In this document: in pieces, positions 1 to 64,000 of the stretch | Layout: every line of letters starts with the position of its first letter | Position numbering within the stretch: position 1 is the stretch's first letter | Assembly: GCA_964017155.1 (NCBI GenBank) | Contig: OZ024857.1 | Span: forward strand, 19,023,264-19,087,263 | Length of the DNA stretch: 64,000 nt | DNA from: Oasisia sp. SBJ-2009 | Taxonomy: Eukaryota > Annelida > Polychaeta > Sabellida > Siboglinidae | Reading direction: 5' to 3' | Program-made: the position numbers and the translations under genes | Notes under the pieces: generated by a model | Database searches by the model: none | Seen by the model: only the letters and a program-made list of their open reading frames with translations | Told to the model about the DNA's origin: nothing

Positions 1-79
1 GGTTAGGGCATATGGTCGATCAATTATTATAATGATCAATTATATACATACATATATACATATGTGTGTGTATATATAT

Positions 80-359
<280 letters not shown>

Positions 360-406
360 CAGTGGGTCAGAGGCAGTAACAATTACAACACAAAGAGAAG
401 ACTCAC

Positions 407-14915
<14,509 letters not shown>

Positions 14916-15508
14916 GACACGATTCCTGTCGATTACAGTGAGCATCGTCTGTGTCGGTTGGTGACGTTCCCGGGAAGAAACCTTCACCGGTTCGGGAGGA
15001 GAAATAGCAGACGAAACAAGCAAACCTGAACATCTGTTGCCGAGTTTCCTACTGCTCGGATGAGTGCACACGACGATCTTTCGGGGCTGTTTCATAAGGA
15101 TGTTCACGAGTGTAGCGTGCTGTACGATAACAGGGCCAATGTGTATCGCCAATGTGGATTCTGGATATCTTTGTGAAAGCAGTCCGATGGTTTTTAGAAG
15201 TTTTTACATATAAACTACACGTGGTATTGATATACGTGGAACTTCAACTGTTGCGCTCAACGCGTTAGCAATTGTTTTAAAGAAGATTGTAATTCAAAAA
15301 CGAAGAATACTTGCTGCGATATTTAGCAGGGCAGGGGCACACCTGTTGTTTTCACTAGAATTCAGAAAGGTAATAAACATATCGAACCTTATCAACGTGA
15401 AAACATTAATATGGATCTAATTATCTGCACCATTTAACGCATCACATTCTGTGAGTTCTTCATAAATTCTTCTAAACTGACTTTTGAAATAAGTTTAACT
15501 GTTTTTTG

Positions 15509-15540
15509 AATATATATATATATATATTAATATATATATA

Positions 15541-15616
<76 letters not shown>
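15509..15616. repeat. TA microsatellite
   Basis: Two interrupted TA tracts at the 3' side of the LINE remnant that follows. Confidence 0.95.
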
Positions 15617-15622
<6 letters not shown>

Positions 15623-15780
15623 AGTCTGGAGTCTGGTGAATGGAAATGGGTGTATTGTTCCACAGATTGGGTGTAGCTACAGAGAAGGCTCTGTCCTGCG
15701 TCCTCGACATGGCTCCATCCAGCAACAACCTGCTCATCGAACACAGGGTTCTTCGCGCACTGTCATGTCGTATCATTCGA
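15617..15780 (-). mobile_element. LINE 3' end, reverse-transcriptase C-terminus remnant
   Basis: The minus strand reads AFSVATPNLWNNTPISI, the conserved end of CR1/L2-type reverse transcriptases. It is 5'-truncated and followed by a TA tract. Confidence 0.7.
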
Positions 15781-15879
15781 ATGAATGCGATACTTCACAG
15801 ACAGCCAGTGCAATGCGTAAGATCAGGTGTTATGTGCGACAGCGTAGGGTCATAACAGACAAGCCGAAGAGAGCGAGAG

Positions 15880-16150
<271 letters not shown>

Positions 16151-16369
16151 CAGAAATAGCGATAACCACCATTCGTAATAAAATTTCCATTCCCAATGAC
16201 GACTCTTGCCTGTCACCGAATACGCCAAATGATTTTGTTTGCTGCACTTGACTTTACAAAGATTTAGGCGCTGTAGAAGTCTTACAAAAAATACAAATTA
16301 CAAAAAATAAACAGACAGAAACAGACTCAGGAAAAAGAGAGCGAGAGAGACAGACAGACAGACAGAGGT

Positions 16370-19045
16370 TGGCGGTAGTATTTCTTACTTAAAATGTAGT
16401 TTACCTAGCCACCTTCTGCTGGCCACCGCCCAAAGCATATTGTACGTTTATGAACTGATCCCCAGGTGATATACGCGCAATTAATTCAACATCCGGGAAA
16501 ACACTACGTGTGTGTGAGTCATCAGTAATATACAACCACATCGTAGCCAAGTCGTTTTGGCCTTATAACATCTACGAAGGGAACATGATCTATTTATCAC
16601 AAAGAGCTCGGCTTACCGATAATGACGCACATAATTCACTGTGTAAATAATACGTGAATATATTATGGAAACAAAAATACGGTCCGGCGTGGAGTTAGTT
16701 TTACATACGCGGTCGGCGTTCTAGCATAGCACTCGTTTTTAGAAACCTTTTAAATTTAATAGATTTCATTGCACAATGTAATCAGAACTATTAGAATAAA
16801 CTGTGTTGCTTATTAATCGCAATCTGGCGGGCAGTATATCTTCGATGTAACTTAGTATTTAGACCATTACACAGAAAACGTCGTTTAGGTATATGAGATA
16901 CGACATAAAACTGACTAAATTTCACGCGACAATTTTTTTTTATTAATTTTATTAACATATGTACGCAATTAACAGCCGGCCAGTATTACCAGTACACGAT
17001 GACACAGACAATTAATTGCAATGTTAGTACTGTGCCCGATTAGACGGATTATGTCCGTCTGGGTAAAAGAACACCTGAAATAACTCCAAGTCTTAATGAA
17101 GGACTGTTTCTTCAACGTCGTTCCAACCAGGCACCCGACACGTTTTCTGAGCAGACAAAATAACGTTAACAAAACGCTTTAGTGTTGCAGTATGAATGCT
17201 GAAACCTATTTCGGGAACATTTCTTCTTCACTTTTGGCACAATCTGGTACCAAAGGCAAGATTAGTGATGTAGTTAAGCCTAAGGGATGTTTTCAGTCAT
17301 TCACAAAAACGAACATTCACCATACGCAGATAAATGTTCCCCGAGTCGACCAACCTTTCTGACTCTGAGAACTTCCACGTACCTATCTGTTTTAATTTGA
17401 CAACACTTCGAACGAACGATTCAGTAAGCGCGTAGTGTTTTCTCACAATTCTGGGTAGCAACTTGGGCGTGCTGTTCCATGACGCGCACACACAAACGGC
17501 CGGTGCATTACAGCGACAAAACCACAACATTGTGACAAGAACACGTACATGTTGCACTACTGTCCTGTTCCTGGCTACAAATCATTCACACATGCACCTA
17601 TGCCCTTAGTCGGGGAAATACCGCGACAGTAATTTGTCACACAGGGCGTTTGGCCGAGTTTACACTGGCTCCATCCAGACATGCATAATGATGCATGTTT
17701 CTGGGTGGCTTAGAAAACGTATTTGCCCACCACTAAACATGAGGCGACGACACCAACGAGTGCCTGGTCACTGTTGAGATCGTTGACAAAACAAGTACCA
17801 CATGTTCATGTTAGTACCATTCAGTCTTTATACAATCAGACCACATCTCCATACATTTCTTCATTAATAACTGCAAGCATATGATGAAGGAATGTTTTGT
17901 TCAACAAGTGCTTATAAAACACATAATTACGGTTATAACGTTCTTGCTTGGCACCTCAGTAAAGAAGGAATTACCTTTGTAGCAATTTCCGAAAGCGTTC
18001 AACTTGAATATCACATCTCCCGAGACAAAAAGCCATTAACGAATCTGCTTCATAAAATATCATTCCACATATTTAAGTATACTTAAGAAGAGTGTAAAAG
18101 GCATTGTGTTCCAAAAGTAAAACATTTTACACGTAAAATAACTGCGCATAACATAATCCCAACTGCTTCTGGTGTTACCATGTATCATTACCGACGCCAT
18201 TGATTGTATGCAACTTTAAAACGAGGCAAGTACTGCAAGCAACTACTGAACAAATAGTCGTAACAATCTCTGCTTGTTTACATGTAAAACAACAGTGAAA
18301 ACATTCAAAAACCAAAGTACAAAACAATGCATTTGCAATAACATACCACCACCGTGTTCCAAATATATAAGAGCAGAGAAAAATATTCCGGTGGTGCAAT
18401 CCGCTCCATATTGAAGCCTTTGTTGAGCTACAAAAATACGCCCTAGATAGTCGAGCTGCTATGTCTTGTCTACTGCCTTCTTGGAGCAACAAATGGAATG
18501 TAGTTTCAGGCAGTAAAGGAATGTTTCTGTGCAAAATGTTACCGTCCGTCTAATGCATATCACAATTAAAAATCTAATGTAATGAATATAAAAATAATTC
18601 TGCCTGACGAAGAGATCAAATGATGGTTTTACAAAAGGGACATTGTTGATAAACCAACATACCAATCACACATTACTGCTACAAGACGCTATAAACAGTT
18701 GCAACAAGAGATTCCTGTCCACCGGAAAACAAACATTCTTTGTGATATTTACATATTTCATATATAAAAAAACAAATGTGTATATACATATCAGAATTAA
18801 CTACACCATCGATAAAATTCAGCAGAAACTCATCAAGCGTTGTTCTGAATTACCTGATACATATCTATTTAGCCACCCATACACCAATTTGCGCCAATTA
18901 CATTTCTGGCATCAGTAATTTCTTCGTTAGTTTAACTTGATTTTCGCTGTGTAACACAGTAAAGTCCAACCGAGTTATTTCATGCGGACATGTGAGTTTA
19001 GTTTCCCGTGACAACCACGTTGAATCACATGTCGGAGTGACACAT
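16370..19045. other. Intergenic region and likely 3' untranslated region of gene B
   Basis: It follows the stop of gene B at 19046. No further coding frame with support is visible. I found no convincing AATAAA on the minus strand in the first kilobase past the stop, so the transcript end is not placed. Confidence 0.5.
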
Positions 19046-62563
<43,518 letters not shown>

Positions 62564-63500
62564 ACCCAGTTCAATCAACAAACACTGCAGACAGTCAATT
62601 GTGTAAAACAATACAACTGTTGCACTGTTTCTGATTGGACACATCCTGCCAAGATTCTATAATTCATTATAATTTACCTGTATTCAAAATCGTTTCCAGT
62701 CAAGTCACAATTTAGCTAACTGCCCATCTTATGCAGCATGCATGTGCTGATTTATAAACTGTTCCAAATTTGTGGCAATCCAATTCCAATTTTTTTTTTA
62801 ATAACAGAGCAACTTAACACTTAATAGACAATGTAATCTCAATCTTTTTCTTGGAAATTTAGTTTAAACTTCCACATTAAGCTTAGTCTTAAAAAAAACT
62901 TGCATAGCGTTCTGGAAATATTTCACAAATGTCAATTACAATTATTACAATGTATTATATGTCACATTCAGCGAGACAAGTTATGTAATAAATCAGAAAT
63001 TTGTGTAAGCGGATGATGCATGTGACATATTGAAGCCTTTGTAGGTTCTGTATCTTCACAGACAGGTGCAGTTTTGTTCGGGCAATAAACTAATGTTGTG
63101 TTCTTGTCTATTAAAACTGCGGTGTACATGTCACAATCACTGTATCTTCAGAGAGCGTAGATATGTCGCTGTATCATCTTCAGTCAAACGAAGCTTGTAG
63201 CTATGCATACACATGTGATTTCTGAAATAAAACAATTCAAAGTGCATGCAATAACTACAATAATTCATCAAGCACATTATGTTAGTATTATTGTATATTC
63301 ATGCCAAGCATTTAAATAAATAGCAAACAATTATTATTATTAATGTTTAACATTTCTAGAAGTAATTGCATTATTATTAATTATAATTAGGAATAGTAGT
63401 GATATTTTATTAACAATATCATGATATTGATTGAATGGCACATTATAATTAATAATTTTAAATTAACATGGACAAACTGAAGAAAAAAATATTTAATAAA
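62564..63500. other. Sequence upstream of the candidate gene B start
   Basis: AT-rich. No TATA or initiator can be assigned without transcript data, and no other gene is recognised. Confidence 0.45.
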
Positions 63501-64000
63501 TGTAATAATAATAATAATAATAATAGTAACTTCTTTTGCGCCAATATCCTCGAAAATCAAGCTCAGTGGCGCGACAAAACCAGGGGATTAATCAATCTCA
63601 TAATCGAAAGCAATGCGTGAGTCGTCAACGGATGGATGAAGAAGCTAGGAGGCTAAGGAGGATAGGCAGCATTAAAGAGATAGGTTTTTAGATGTCGGCG
63701 GAATGAAACTATATTACCTTGTGATTTAACACTGGCAGGAAGCGAATTCCACACCGTTGGTGCGGCAACCGAGAAAGCTCGGGTCCCGGCTTTCGTTTTC
63801 ACCCGAGGGATGTAAAGAGGGTTACTACTGGTTGAGCGTAGCTGTCTGGAATTTCTTGTTGGAGTTAGCATTGAATTTAGATATGCTGGTTGTGTAGATG
63901 AGAGTGCTTGATAGGCTATTGTACAAATTTTGAAAATGATGCGATAGTGCACAGGTAGCCAATGCAGTGATTTTAGAAGCGGCACTGAGCGAGAAAAACG
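63501..64000 (-). mobile_element. LINE 3' end running off the window
   Basis: From 63985 to the stop at 63653 it encodes LKSLHWLPVHYRIIFKICTI, later AFSVAAPTVWNSLPASVKS and HLKTYLFNAAYPP, the L2/CR1-type reverse-transcriptase C-terminus without an internal stop. The tail ends in an AAT repeat at 63505-63528, as is usual for such elements. The upstream part is beyond 64000, so it may be a longer copy. Confidence 0.85.

Noticed and set aside
18175..18534. Minus-strand frame of 119 codons downstream of gene B
   Set aside because: No recognisable domain, no homolog in the rest of the window, and located in probable 3' or intergenic sequence.

Overview
This window is eukaryotic genomic DNA from an animal, most likely a marine invertebrate. 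Its genes are split into many short exons with GT-AG introns. It carries SINEs, LINE 3' ends, MITEs and unusually dense simple repeats, and it contains one assembly gap of 200 N. The sequence does not let me name the species or phylum with confidence.

Two genes lie head to tail on the minus strand. Both encode LDL-receptor-related (LRP) type membrane receptors built from YWTD beta-propellers and EGF modules. I traced the exons by matching splice sites, reading phase and homology between the two copies.

Gene B (right) is complete at its 3' end. Twenty-eight exons from 59019 down to 19046 join in one uninterrupted frame of about 1,582 residues. The order is propeller 1, EGF, propeller 2, EGF, propeller 3, EGF, propeller 4, EGF, two sushi (CCP) domains, a 30-base linker exon, a transmembrane helix, and a 118-residue cytoplasmic tail with an FDNPAY endocytosis motif. 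A candidate signal-peptide exon sits at 62470-62563. The four propeller-EGF pairs resemble LRP5/6, but the LDLa modules are replaced by CCP domains and the tail is of the NPxY type.

Gene A (left) is a paralog with nearly the same exon lengths and phases. It starts with a candidate signal-peptide exon at 14852-14915 and goes straight to the equivalent of propeller 2. It runs off the left edge inside propeller 4. Three expected exons are missing where the N gap lies.

Region by region: 1-14915 is gene A; 14916-19045 is intergenic, with a LINE remnant and microsatellites; 19046-62563 is gene B; 62564-64000 is upstream sequence ending in a LINE 3' end. The introns hold two tRNA-derived SINE families, TTAA-flanked and hAT-like MITEs, foldback elements, several 5'-truncated LINE tails and a 3.1 kb tandem duplication rich in GTGTGCG.

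The most striking signal is that many tandem arrays sit directly on splice junctions. At exons B1, B18, B24 and B27 the repeat unit itself contains a copy of the splice site, and at B1, B24 and B27 also the adjoining coding bases. The gene therefore carries dozens of decoy acceptors and donors. At B1 and B24 the decoys are in frame and would add 19 or 13 residues per unit; at B27 use of a decoy or intron retention would remove the cytoplasmic tail.
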